A stretch of 64,000 nt of DNA from Desarmillaria ectypa (GCA_030407005.1 JAUDYN010000004.1:3224001-3288000); one strand, 5' to 3'; numbered from the stretch's first letter, positions 1 through 11,615 are shown. Translations and numbers: made by a program. Notes: a model not told the origin generated them from the sequence alone.

Positions 1-430
1 TTGCTCCCATTTGGTGGGTGGTTTAGGCTTTGGCAAAGGCTTGGAGCGGGGTAGCTGAGTTTTTGGAGGCGGTAACTGAGCCAGAGGACCGTCGTCAGAG
101 CTTTTTGTAGGAAGCGTGAAAAGAGACGAAAGCAGTGATTGCACGCCGTCGCGCGCGAGAGACTGCAGGTGTTCTTCAAGATTGGATCTAAGCGAATGTC
201 AGACAGGTAAGTATTTCATAAGTCTAACCTGAACGCACTTGTAGCTGTCCCCGTCAATGGGATTCGGGTCCATTACTGTGAGGTACCCTACATCAACGTC
301 CAGCGGCGTTTCCTTTTCGACCGTTACCGATTGACTGGGACAGAATTCTAAGACCAGAATTCACAGTAATAACTCAAATTCGAGCTTACTATTTTGCGGT
401 ATGCGAAGCTAAGATATTCGAGACATCCAT
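1..430 (-). CDS. RRS1: RRS1 ribosome biogenesis regulatory protein, 5' part (runs off window start)
   Basis: Rrs1 is a nucleolar factor needed for 60S subunit assembly; with Rpf2 it brings the 5S RNP to pre-ribosomes. I read three exons: 390-430, 239-334 and 1-187, joined in phase across introns of 55 and 51 nt. The ATG is at 430 and the protein starts MDVSNILASHTAK. The last visible exon ends with the family's proline-rich block: LPPPKTQLPR, then KPLPKPKPPTKWE, which in known Rrs1 proteins precedes the conserved core. About 108 residues are visible; the rest lies beyond base 1. The assignment rests on the remembered Rrs1 signature and is strong. No other family with this proline-lysine block comes to mind. 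Confidence 0.88.
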
Positions 431-2857
431 GGTGGGTTAAGTGAAAGCTGCAAAGAAAATCGGTTGTATTTGTTGATCCCGAAGGCGCCAAACAACGCCA
501 CCGCTTGAAGTTCACGGAATCTCCTTACGTCTGCGGGGCTCTCCCCCTAGGTCCCAAAGGATTTCCCCTCTGAAAGTACGAATAGAGCGGAATATCCTAG
601 CGCCTTCGCTGGTATATCTCTGTACGACACAACGTTACAGGGCCAGTGACTTGGGCCTGACACTGGTCTATATGTCTATCATTTTCTCTCGTATGGGACT
701 TGAATGCTAGCATGCTCTGCAGCTGATAAGTATACAGAGTACCTGATGGTCCGTAATATGTGTGGGATGGACAAACTCTGCCTCAATATCCTGCACCCGT
801 TCTCTATTAAACTGCAGCCTAGGTGACAGCACGACCTATCGGAAGTCAATAATATCTAAGTCTCCTTGAAATAGGCACCGGTGCCGTGTCATCGATTGCC
901 AAGCTAGACCATCAAGTCAGAACCCTGCAGGAAATTTCTGAACAACCTACTTATTCTAGATGGCAGACCCATCTGTTGATGTAAAATCTCCACCCTTACC
1001 CCTTCTTTGCTCCCCGTATGGTCTTTTCTTCGCTGACATTTATCGACTAGGCCTCGACGCTGAGAATGCTATTGACACCTAGGTAGACTTGAGAATCTCG
1101 ACTTCATGGGGTACATAAACAACATTTGTCGGAGATATCAAGGCACGGAACAATACATTTGTCCCTGTTCTTAATGCCACTTCCAACGTCTCCGTGGGAC
1201 ATCGTCCAATGCGGCAATAACCGTGAGAAGGCCGTTTTTAAGATCCCAAATCTCAAAAAACCTACGTGCAATTCTCTGAGGTGAGTCGCCCATAATACTT
1301 CCAAATTGAGGCAGCTGGTGGTAGCGCTAACTGAAGATTTTTGGCCTTGGTTTCACCCTTACTAATATATTTATTCCTCCTTCCATTGAACATGGCTGCT
1401 AGTTGCTAGTTCTTCTTCCAGGGAATATCCTTCAGTCTCATAGTATCATACATCTTGTGATCTACCGTGTGAGCCTCTCCTTTGTCCTGCCGACCGTCGG
1501 ATTGTCGGCAGCAAATATCTTGGTGGCGCGTCCATAACATCGCCTGCCTGGCCTGAATAAATCTTGCGGAATGTTGAACGACACATAGACAGGATCCGTT
1601 GGTTGATTTCCCTTCGACGCGCATCGTCGAATGTCGGACAGAGCAAGCATCCAGACACGTATCCTCGTCTTTTTCGCGCCATTTACGGGATGCCCGAGCT
1701 GCGAGACTTGTCCCATTCTCTTGCGGGTACAAGGACCGAGGCCGACGCAATGTGTTTTTTTTTTTGCCAAAACATCCGAAGATGCTTTTCATATGATCAA
1801 GACCGAAGCATCCTCTTCAAGACATAAGGCTGAGATAGTAAGGACCTGCGATGCCCAAATCTTTCTCAGATTCCTCCGTCGGACCAAATCAATGCTCAGC
1901 CGGGAACAAGGGATCCTTATCCATCTGTGACATCATTGCTTATTCCCACTGATGATTTTAGTAGAGAAGAAACATGGAAATGCAATCTCTTTGCTTTGAT
2001 ACGAGGGAATCGGAACTCCCAGGTTGCCTTGCACGCGAGCTGATATCTTTGGCGTCTTATTCGACCTGTCGCACCCTGTCCTCTTGATACCTTGGAATTA
2101 TTCATTGTGGATGTAATGGGGATTTTTCACCGCATGGACTACGTCCACGGTCACTACACGGCGAAATTTTCATTACATACATATTTTTTTTCTTGAAACC
2201 AACAAACATCTGGCAGGGTCGACCGGGAAGGTCAGGTCGGACAAGCCCTATACTCACCTATTCTGATCTGCTTCGAGCCTCGCGTCGAAGGCATGTGCGA
2301 TCTGTGCACAATAAGAGGCCTTGATTGGTCTGTCGCCTCTGCATTGCCTAAATTTTTGGGAGCTAAAAGAACTTGAGAAAAACGCCAGGAACATGATCTC
2401 GCGATTTTATTGATTAACCTTATTCCCGTTGGACAATCATCAGCAGCAGTGTGTGCTACATGTTGATGGACTATGTCGCCCCTTGGAAGTACTTAAATCC
2501 ACGCGAACGGCCCGACAACCGTGTTGAAAAAGAGTCGGTGCTAATTAAGTTTGCTCCTATTAGTGTTGACAAACAGTCCCCTTTTGGATATAACCTACCA
2601 CCTTTCGCGCTCAGTGGAATACTGTTCCCCACGGTGCCTGTGCTTCGCCTTTCCCTCGGATGATGTATTACCGACCATTCCCCCCCTTCGCTTCCATTGC
2701 ATCCGTTAATTGCGCGTGCACACGAGCTCTCGCTTTCTTTTGACTCCAGCCCACTGGCAGATGCTAAGATTCAATGAAGCGGACTCCTCTGGTCGGTACC
2801 AATACTTAGCTTCTTGATCTGGCCCTATTAAATTCCCCGCCAATAGTAAAAATACTT
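431..2857. other. Intergenic, 2.4 kb, no supported gene
   Basis: This lies between the RRS1 start and the 3' end of the tautomerase gene. Open frames here are short and overlap in several frames at once (for example around 1400-1930 on both strands), as expected by chance. None has splice signals joining it to a recognisable domain. The only coherent stretch is the interrupted frame at 960-1205, listed separately. Confidence 0.6.
960..1205 (+). pseudogene. Possible relic of a coding region (unrecognised)
   Basis: From an ATG at 960, one frame reads protein-like sequence for about 80 codons but is broken by stops near 1080 and 1116. It then continues in the same frame with a threonine/asparagine-rich segment (ARNNTFVPVLNATSNVSVG) to about 1205. 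Stops without frameshift suggest an old, decayed exon or a chance frame. I do not recognise the family. No splice sites rescue the stops convincingly. This is a weak call. Confidence 0.2.
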
Positions 2858-3420
2858 CTATCTCAACTCCAAGTGCTCAGCAGTATATGGGATAGCTCTA
2901 TCTAGCTTCCGCCAAAGTAGCTCTCCGTCCGAACCACCAAGTGGAGGGCTCATGCCATTCTCGTTCCACAGGTCCCTCTAGAAAATGTGTTGAAATGAGT
3001 CTGGGAAAGTGGAATAACAGTACGTTCTTGGCAACTCACGTCCATTTCTGCGATCTGTATTTCCCATCTGATCCCTCGCCCTTTCGTAAATGGTTCGATG
3101 GCTTTCTCGTATCGCTGCATGAAATCTCTTTTGCGTTCACGTCTGCAGGGTCTCCATCAGTATTCATTCTTGTCGTATTGTACAAAAACGACGTGCGTAG
3201 GCAGATGGCGGGCAATGTGATGGACAGATATCCTCACAAAGTCAGTGGAGGACTTCCCACTGACATAGAAGTTCTCCTCCGAGACCTCGATGAAGTTGAC
3301 CACGACGTAGAAGCGCGGAAGACCAGCTTTAACATAAACTTCGGTCACAGCTTCCGCGATAGACCGTTTGTCGTATGGAGAGTACAGTCCTTGGGGGACA
3401 TAGAAACGATGGAAAGGCAT
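2858..3420 (-). CDS. cis-CaaD-like tautomerase superfamily protein
   Basis: A 148-aa protein in three exons (3197-3420, 3040-3142, 2858-2977), matching the roughly 145-aa length of the fungal tautomerase/cis-3-chloroacrylate dehalogenase-like family. The start is MPFHRFYVPQGLYS, so Pro-2 becomes the N-terminal catalytic proline after Met removal, as in that superfamily. Other family-like stretches are VRISVHHIARHLP, EKAIEPFTKGRG and DLWNENGMSPP. The natural substrate of the fungal members is unknown to me, so only the superfamily is asserted. The first intron (3143-3196) must use a GC donor (GCACGT) to keep frame; the second (2978-3039) is GT-AG. It ends with a normal TAG at 2858-2860. Confidence 0.85.
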
Positions 3421-4508
3421 GGATAAGGCAAAAACAGATGCGGCGTTTCTTTACGCTCATTTCATGGAAGTCCTTTTGTACTCGGACGGCCAAACGCAGC
3501 CCTTTGGGTCTCACAAGGTTCAAAGTATATCTGAGATTGGATTTGACTGAACATTCGGGCCACTGACGACTTTTGAGGTCCGCTTGGAAATGTAAATGGC
3601 CCAACAAGCTCCAGCCGCGATGTTTTCACATTCTGGTGTGGTCGGTGATGAGAAGCCCGAGGCACATTTGTCGTCCAGCTCTTGATGTGAATCAACAGAG
3701 GATGATCAAGAATTGTGGCCTTAGTTGGCGAGACTCTAGTAGTTCACCAGTGCATTTTGAACTTTTTCAGCACAGAAGCTGCTCATTTCCGCAAGTAGTT
3801 CAGCAAGTTCCGAGGGCCGTACATATTCGCGGTGAGTTTTCTTTGGGTGCACGATGTCGATTGATAGTTGCCTACCGCCCAGTTACTTAATGGAGCACAC
3901 ACTATGAATCAAAACTTGGAACACCGCTCAAATACCCGTTTCCAGTTATGATAACATCCAAAATATCTCTTTTGGGAAACCCGCATAAACCGGACTCGGT
4001 CCGGATAACTAGGGGGTGCTCGATGGATGCTGGAAAAATATATACAGGATTGTAACCTTCTAAGGAACATTATAGGGTATGACTCCGCGGTTAGTGCCGG
4101 TCACTGACAGATTCCCACAAGATTCAAGGCTGCAGTTCGATCATTTGACATCAGCGTGCCCCTTCATATGTATCATAACTCTGTTCCTTCAGGGAAATGC
4201 TGAGCCTTGCGGGTTTCATAAAAGTAGATGAAGTTCGCCCGGAGATGAAGTCTAAATGAAGCCTAGAAGACCGACTGAATCTGGACTGAATTCTATTGTC
4301 ATCTACTAATTGGTGAGAAACGTTGATAAGCTCAATAACCAGTGCATATATTTCTGTTATATCGCTTTCCCAGTCCGTATACTTACTGATCTCAGAAATA
4401 ACCTTGTCAACTTGATCGCGAAAAGGGGCAATGTTTGTTTATGCTTGCATTCAAGCCTGTTGGCTTGCCTCGGTGCATGGCTCATTCACCGCCCTAATCC
4501 GAAACGCC
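3421..4508. other. Intergenic, 1.1 kb, no supported gene
   Basis: This separates the tautomerase start from TAF12 and must hold both promoters. The open frames at 3329-3695 (minus) and 3573-3890 (plus) overlap each other and show no domain. A short pyrimidine-rich stretch and an upstream frame at about 4431 lead into the TAF12 start. I see nothing else to annotate. Confidence 0.55.
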
Positions 4509-5634
4509 ATGGACAACGGAAACCAGAAGAATCCCACAGTGATTGATGTCCTCAACTCTCTGTTGAAGGCGCAAACAGGCCAGGAAGTCTCTGAGCAAAA
4601 CGTCGCCCAGCTCCTCATCAGCAACATGACGACGCTGGTTCAACAAGGGAAGCTCAGCCAACAGCAAATCCTCCAGGCTCGTTTTCCGTATAATTCTGGA
4701 TTATTTTTGTTGGAATAACGGGTTTTGTATGGTGTAGCTGAAACGATATGCCGATCAGCACAAGAATAACCCTGCTGTACCAACTTCGACGGCGACACCC
4801 ACGGCTTCTTCGTCTGCTGCACAGTCTAGTCATCCAGCATTCAAAGGGGCGACAGACTCGGTGCCCAACCTTGCAAACACCCCTTCGGAGACTGCGTATC
4901 CTATCAGCCCAAACCTCAATCTTATAACAAATCCAGGAGCCGTGCAATGGACACAAACGCGACCGACACTGACGGGTGGCATTCCAAGTGGGCGTATATC
5001 TGGTGCGCTGGGTTCACTTTGTTATTGGATCTGTGAGACTCATGCGTTGTCTCGGTCAGGTACCCCCGCACAGATTGCCCGTCCAGCTGATGATTCAACA
5101 ATGCTGTCTTTGGATGACAATCGATCACGGCGGAAAAACACCCCTGGAGATCAGAGTATGCGGCGAACAATACAAGACCTAGTGGCAAGTGTGGATCCGA
5201 ACGTGAAGATTGAGCCAGACGTAGAAGATGTTGGTGTGCTTTTGCTCCCGAGTCTTTGCACGTCAATAATTTGTTTCAGCTGCTTCTGTCTATAGCAGAC
5301 GAGTTTATAGACTCGGTAACAAATTTTTCATGTCGACTAGCGAAGCATAGAGGTGGAGATACGCTAGAGGTTCGCGATTTACAATTACATCTGGGTGAAT
5401 TCCCTCTTTATTTACACTACAATTCCAGTTGATGTTTCTTTAGAACGAAACCACAATATTCGAATACCTGGATTTGCTTCTGACGAAACACGCATATCTC
5501 TGTCGCAGTCATCAGTTGCTCCCGTTGCTCCCGCTCCCCAGGCCAAAAAGACGGCGCAAGGAACCCACATGACGTTACGGAGTCAACGCCTAAATCAAGT
5601 CCAGCAGGCCAAGAGAGAGGCTAAGTTGATGTGA
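4509..5634 (+). CDS. TAF12: TFIID/SAGA subunit TAF12 (histone-fold protein)
   Basis: TAF12 is a histone-fold subunit shared by TFIID and SAGA, pairing with TAF4 or Ada1 in the nucleus. Five exons: 4509-4676, 4738-5002, 5060-5229, 5280-5394 and 5444-5634, giving 302 aa. The N-terminal half is Gln/Ser/Pro-rich and low in complexity. The histone fold lies at about residues 190-265, with [12 protein letters not shown], then [20 protein letters not shown] and [10 protein letters not shown], which match the TAF12 fold. The C-terminal tail is basic and ends at TGA 5632-5634. Intron 1 (4677-4737) only keeps frame with a GC donor after CAG. The ATG at 4509 was chosen because the upstream frame is not protein-like. 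It converges on TIP41 with 70 bp between stops. Confidence 0.9.
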
Positions 5635-5704
5635 GTGCCTGCAGAGTAGTTGGTGGTGCTTTTGGACAGGCTCACATAGTTGTAAACATACATTTCATGC
5701 AATA

Positions 5705-6782
5705 TTATACTGTTATATCAGACTCCAGAGTTGCATGTTCGAGTTTCGTTCCAATGCCCCGCCATCCAGTCTTAGCACCCACAGTCTGTGACATGCGACG
5801 CGTGTCCGCTAGAGCCTTGGAGATGAAGTTGGGGTCGGTGAGAGGTGTCATATCATCTCGTTTGGGAAGACGCTATGAACAGACATCAGCAAAGGAAGCG
5901 ACATGAAACTAGGGTAGTCTACCTCTTTGATCACATCGTAAGGTGCCTCCCAGCCACTTGTCTCTCTAATGATCATGGGAGGTTCCGATGAGAATGAATG
6001 ATAAATTCTTGTGTCCGATGTACGAAAGAGTACGTTGTCGACTCGAAGGGTGAATCGGCAAAGAATGAAGATACACGTCGGCATGACACGCTAAACGACG
6101 CGTGAGCTCCTACATAGTCGAAGGAAAACGTTGACTTACTATCCTCACAAGAAGTGCCGACGACCCGTTGTCGTGCAGCTCGTCCTCGAACAAGGGTATC
6201 TCTGCGTAAAACAAGATCGGGTCGGGCCGAGTTAGCTCAGCAATGGGGATGTTATACGCTGGATCAGTTTTGTCTGACGAAGTCCACGATGGCACGAAAC
6301 CGGATTCTTCGGGTTCCGTGTGCCCTGTATATATCGTAGTATATGTCCAGTCGTAAGGCTTGGTCGCAACAGTCTTGGGCATCGTGAGATTCGACGATGG
6401 GCCGGTTCTATGCGTTGATTGAGTCAAGAGTGTGTAGAATAGCTGAGAGGAGAGCGCACCGACTTTTCAGCCAAGCATCGGCATAGTTGACCTTGACACC
6501 GCCATCGCCATCCTCGAGCTCACCCTTTTTTACCGATCTCAAAGCGTCCGCGGCAGTAAATGAGTACTTCCACCCAGAAGAACGGTGCTCCAGCGTCAGG
6601 ATATTGTTCCCAAAGGTCATTTCAGGTAGAGGGATACCTAGGGATCCCTGGATGGTGTCGCACTCAAAGGCGTTGGATATCGGATTCGTGGACGCGGTAA
6701 TGACCCAGCTGTTGACGTGAATAGAGCGTGAATTGGGTGATTCAAAGAGTTTGTGTTCCGGCACTGAGACTGCTGCAGACAT
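5705..6782 (-). CDS. TIP41: TIP41-like regulator of PP2A/TOR signalling
   Basis: Tip41 binds Tap42 or PP2A-type catalytic subunits and tunes TOR-dependent phosphatase activity. Four exons: 6460-6782, 6140-6407, 5923-6090 and 5705-5872, giving 308 aa. Family blocks in order: SWVITASTNPIS, LGIPLPEMTFGNN, KPYDWTYTT, DPILFYAEIPLFEDELHDNG, RFTLRVDNVLFR, DTRIYHSF, APYDVIKE and the end block KTGWRGIGTKLE. All introns are 49-52 nt and in phase. An alternative in-frame ATG at 6878 would add 32 Ser/Thr-rich residues; 6782 fits the family start better. It is divergent from the dynein light intermediate chain gene with 148 bp between starts. Confidence 0.93.
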
Positions 6783-6930
6783 GATTCCGTCAAGATAACT
6801 GCGCGCCGTGAGCGATGATAGCGAGGATGAGGTCGACGTCGTTGCGAACAATGAGCGATGGTCGGAATTTGAATACAAGAATAGAATCGTACAGGCAACG
6901 TGCTACATAGAACTTGCTGTCTTACTCCCA

Positions 6931-8872
6931 ATGGATTCACGGCCTACATCGCCAGAGGCACCTCCTCAAGACTTATGGTGAAGAGCGTCTACGATTACCG
7001 TTGACAACGTTCTGACGGCGTGCAGGTCGTCCATTCTTGATTCTGTCTCCTCGTCGCGTTCGATAAATTCCAAACAAATCCTTTTGCTGGGCCAACCATC
7101 AGCAGGGAAATCTACGCTTGCTTCTGCGCTGCTGCAAAAACCACTGGATAGCGATGGCAAGGAGGACCGCAAGGTTGATTTTGCGTTGGGATATGATTTT
7201 GCGGATGTAAGAGATGATGCGGATGAAGGTTCGTCGCTTCGACACTTTGTTCTGCTACTACCATATATTCATCGACACTGTCAAGATACCCTTGCTAGAC
7301 TGTCGGTATACACTGTACCATCGTCCAATCCCTCCTATACTGCCCTCCTTCCACATTTTCTACCACCGCGGATGTGTTTACCACATACACTTGTCATGAT
7401 TGTACTCGACTGGACGCGTCCTTGGACCTTTGTAGAGGAGCTGGAAATTTGGTTCAAGTGGATCGACGACTGGGTCAATAGCGATAGCTCTCGCGAAGCG
7501 CAGATGGCAAGAGAAGAAGGTCGCGAACGGTGTAAGTGTTGTCCTACAAACCTGTTATCTTCCATTTACATTTCTACAGTACAGTCGCATCTACAGCATT
7601 ATACGGAGCCATCCAGTGACCCAATACCTGCGACGTCAACATTAGGTTCAAGCACTCTATTGCCACTGGGTTCCGGGACATTCACTCACAATACAGCTGG
7701 CATCCCAATCATTGTTACATGCACCAAAGCTGACCTCATCGATGAAGGACATGATCTTGTAGCTGGATCTTCGGGCATGGGGGGCATGGTAAAAGGTACG
7801 GGCGGAGAATGGGAGGAAAGAACCGACGGAATTATGCAAGTTCTACGGACGATATGTCTGAAATGTAAGCCTGTTTCGGTGTCTTGCGGTAACATTTGCT
7901 GAGGATTTATTTACAGATGGAGCTGCATTATTCTACACTACGCCTCTACCTACCACACTACAGGTATTGCGACAATACGCGCTACATTTACTTTTCGCGC
8001 CACCCGCTCCTTCACCCGCTGCGGCTGGTGGAGGGGAGCCTCCTGCTACTGTCAGAAACCCTTTCCCCTTCAAACATAAGCCAAACCCTTTAGATCGAGA
8101 CCATCTCGTTATCCCTGCAGGATGGGACAGCTGGGGAAAAATAGAAATCGTGCGGCCGTTTGAACCTAGGACGTGGGGCGAGGCATGGGGAAGGGACTTG
8201 GAAGCTGGACATGACCTAACATCTGACGAGATGGGGGCTAAGAGGATGTTCCAGGCTTTAGTCCCCGATCAGGGCACGAAGGTAGGTTTCGTCATGATTC
8301 TCGTAGAACTGCCGACACTAACAGCTACAAAGCTTCCACCGCTACCACCATTCAACAGCCCTGTTCCCGAGCAAACTTTCCTTTTGAAAAACTACGAGGA
8401 AAACCTCAAAAAGGCAGACCGAGATCCTCGGGGGGCGTTCCGCAATCCCACAGAACTGGAGGGGGCGACTGCAGGTATCGTCGGTCCGCTGGGAAGTAGC
8501 AGCTTTAATCTTCCGAATGTTGTTCGGGCATTGTCTGAGATGGAGATGGGTAGCAATAGCAGCAGTGGTCCATCAAATTCGAGTGTCGCAGACGCTGCTG
8601 CTTCGAGGAGACTTGCCGGACGGTCAGCGACGGGAAGACCTACAACGTTAGGAGCACAGACATCACCAAGACAGCCTTCATCGCCATCGATGGGAACTTC
8701 TTCGAGTCCTCCTGCGACTGGTGGACAGACGCAGCATGAAGTGCTACAGAACTTTTTCCAAAGCCTGCTCAGCAACAGGGATCGGCCGAGTCCTGCTACT
8801 TCTGCGTCTCGCCCAGTAGCTAACGGCACTTCTTCAACGGCTTTGGGCGGTCAGGATGAAGCAAGTTCATGA
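6931..8872 (+). CDS. DLIC: Cytoplasmic dynein light intermediate chain
   Basis: The LIC subunit ties dynein heavy chain to cargo activators. Exons: 6931-6977, 7026-7228, 7286-7531, 7580-7864, 7917-8281 and 8333-8872, giving 561 aa. The small 8282-8332 intron has a multiple-of-three length (51 nt), so it may be retained (578 aa). A P-loop GQPSAGKST sits near residue 36, and the Ras-like core continues with VMIVLDWTRPWTFVEELE and IIVTCTKADL. The C-terminal third is Ser/Pro/Asn-rich and disordered except for LQNFFQSLLSNR near residue 520, which resembles the helix of human LIC1 that binds dynein activators. Several introns are multiples of three, so the unspliced frame stays open. It converges on RIB7 with 106 bp between stops. 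Confidence 0.9.
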
Positions 8873-8978
8873 CGTGCTTGCCTTGTGTTGCCTTTCTATT
8901 ATCACACACGGATGTCCGTTAATTTTGAGCGATATACATTTTGACTATGATTTCGAGGAACAGCATCCTGTATATCCG

Positions 8979-9967
8979 CTATTTACTTCTCGCACTCAGT
9001 GCAACGACGGTGTCGCATCCAACAGCTTGACTTTCAATGTGTTCATAATGGGATGCCTGATACAGGGAATATCAGCGAAACGCAGCGCATTTTAAGGAGA
9101 AAATATACCTGACTGATGTCAATACCATAACCCACCCCTTGGCCACCGACAAATTTTGGAGCGATGGTTATTATCACTGTATCGACCGAGTCTCGTTCGG
9201 CAAGGAAGGAGCCAATGACCCGAGCACCTCCTTCGACCATAAGTGACTGGACACCAAGTTCATGGAGCGTCTGTAAGACGGATGGAATCGATAGAAGTCC
9301 TCGATGGGCTAGCGTCAGATCTGAAATGAAAGCCTTGAGTAGCTAACGCTCTACCTTCTGTAGCTTGTACAGGTACAACACGTGCCCCCGCGACTTGCAA
9401 GGCTTCAAGGCGCATTTTCCAAACCTCTCCGCCGACCTGTGGCTCGTGCGCGCATAGCACCCAAGGTCGTCTACCTTGTCCACTTCGATAATTATCCAAA
9501 AGCTTGCATGTCGTTGGCAGGCGAAGCTGAGAGTCCAGAATTATCGGACGGGGGAGATTATACGAATGCTCCTGACCAGAAAGTGGACTTCTAGGCGGAA
9601 GATGGCGGGCTGTGATTCGTCTTTTCTATCTGAATGCACTATTCGGAGTCCCGGGTGCGTACCATTCAGCTGCGGGTTATCGTTAACAGCCGTCCCTATC
9701 CCCACCAGGATAGCATCATGCATTGTTCTCATCCTATCCACTGAAAATTAAAAGGCAGCCCTTTCCGCGAGAAAATGGACTAGACCAATGCGTCATGATC
9801 ATGCTCTCGTTTCCACTCAGGATAAGCTGTGCACCCTCCTGTCCCGATATTTTCGCATCTAGGGACTGTGCAAATGTGAGGGTTACCTTGGGACGCTTTC
9901 CTCCAAGTGTGTACGGTATAAAACGGTTGAGAATCGATGTTAGATACTGAGGTGGTTTTGGATCCAT
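8979..9967 (-). CDS. RIB7: RIB7, diaminohydroxyphosphoribosylaminopyrimidine reductase (riboflavin pathway)
   Basis: Rib7 reduces the ribosylamino side chain of 2,5-diamino-6-ribosylamino-4(3H)-pyrimidinone 5'-phosphate, the second step from GTP to riboflavin in fungi. Exons: 9786-9967, 9663-9733, 9355-9609, 9109-9320 and 8979-9056, giving 265 aa. Signature pieces in order are VTLTFAQSLDAKISG, MTHW then RTMHDAILVGIGTAVND, RPIILDSQLRLP and SLMVEGGARVIGSFL. Between exons 3 and 4 the frame changes and the only consistent intron is 34 nt (9321-9354), unusually short. Spacing to the divergent eIF3m start is 94 bp, suggesting a shared promoter. Confidence 0.9.
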
Positions 9968-10061
9968 TGCAAGAGCGACCGGCCCGCGAGGCCGCCAATT
10001 CGATAGACACGTTTACTTTTGTTGTGCAAGAGCCTCGGCCAAATTTCTCCCTCGGACGTCG

Positions 10062-11615
10062 ATGGCGGTAACAGATTCAATCTCGGTCTTCGCAGAGGGG
10101 ACATTCGAAGAACAGGTGTGTCCTGAATTCTAATAAAAATCTGTTTTAGTTCAATCCTTGTTCCAGATTCAGGAATTGGTGTTCTACTTAGTCCGAAATC
10201 AAGATGAAGAGCGCTCTGTTCTTGTTCGCCCTTTTCAAGATGCTTTTAAAACGGAAAATAAGCAGAAACCTCTTGCAGAAGACACGGAAAGACGCCAAAA
10301 TATTTTCGCTATGGTGGTGGCTGAGGTGAAAGGGCTTGGAGATGGTTCGGATAAAGGTACGTGTTGCTCTTTAGTCTTTCTTCCAATGTTCACTTTGTTT
10401 TATAGAGATCGAAGGATTTTTTAATCTCCTCTTTTCACATCTTCTTTCGCTCTACCCGTATGATTCACCAAAGACGAGAGAATATATCACACAATTGCTT
10501 GGAACCGTGACCTCAGCACCAGCCCAACATACTGCCATCAAATACCGGATGTGGGACTGTTTCTGCTTTCGTACTCAACGAAACTAAACTAAAATAATTT
10601 TTATTAGATTGTCTAATTTATTCAATGCTCTCCCGAGGACGTCACCATTACGATATCTCGTCTATAATTCCTTATTGGACACCGCTCTGTCAAACGACGG
10701 CATCGAGGTCTTGCAACTCTCAAAAGCAGAAGTAGAAAAATGGCTCAGCGAATGGGACATATCACCTGAGGAGAAAAGTACCTTCTTGAAAAGCATTGTA
10801 GATGCCTGCGCAAAATCGGGTCAACCGTAGGTCACCTATCATGTCCTCTGCCGAAGAACCTTCCATCTTATGTTGCTATAGCACGATGTCATACGAATAC
10901 TCGTTGTCATATGTCCGCTCGTTTCCCGCCACTTCAGATGCTGCAAAGGCCGCAGCTCTCGACGTCATCGCCACCGCGCTGCGCCTCCCATTTACATTCG
11001 ACTTTGACCCGTTGTTCAAGCTGGATGCAGTTGTGGCGGTCAAAGGCCACGATCTTTTCTCTCTTCTCCAAGTCTTCCTCAGCGGTGGTCTATCCGAGTT
11101 CAAGGCATGGCAACAAAGTCATTCCGGCGTGCTTGAGAAGTTTGGTAAGTGCAGTCGTATCATTCTCCGGGCTATTTTCAGATGGTTGGCATGTAGACCT
11201 TGAAGTCACACAGTTGGAACGCAAAATCCGACTCCTAACCCTTGCATCGCTAGGGTTCCAAAGAGTGGGACAGAATGTGCCTTACTCTAAAATAGCGGAA
11301 ACGCTTCAAGTCGATGTGTCTGAAGTGGAAAAATGGGTTATCGATGGTACGATCACTCGTTTACTTCCATATGCACTGTTGTCCGTCTAAAGTCACCTTT
11401 CAGTCATTCGTGCAGGCTTACTCTCGGGAAAGCTGTCGCAAACGACCCAATCTTTGCATATCATGCGTTCGACAGCGCGGACCTTTGAACGGGAGCAGTG
11501 GGAGGTTCTGGAAAAGAGGGTGTTAGCATGGAAAGCCGGTCTTGCTGGCGTGTTGGAAGTCGTTGCTAGTGCTAGGAGACAAAATGGAGTACACGGGATA
11601 CCCGCACCTGCCTAG
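10062..11615 (+). CDS. EIF3M: Translation initiation factor eIF3 subunit M (PCI domain)
   Basis: eIF3m is a PCI-domain subunit of the eIF3 octamer that scaffolds the 43S complex. Seven exons: 10062-10115, 10167-10356, 10406-10550, 10608-10826, 10882-11144, 11197-11346 and 11404-11615, giving 410 aa, the usual size. Recognisable parts are KYRILSNLFNALPR, FKLDAVVAVKGHDLFSLL, KIRLLTLASLGFQ, DVSEVEKWVID and TFEREQWEVLEKRVLAWK, which follow the winged-helix end of the PCI domain. All introns are 49-57 nt GT-AG and in phase. It starts 94 bp from RIB7 on the other strand and ends 188 bp from the DUF2009 gene. Confidence 0.92.

Noticed and set aside
1406..1930. Several overlapping open frames on both strands
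   Set aside because: They overlap in five frames, none matches a domain, and one depends on a long homopolymer. Best explained by chance lack of stops.
2451..2663. Plus-strand frame of 70 codons
   Set aside because: No alternative exon, domain or signal peptide; codon pattern is not distinctive.
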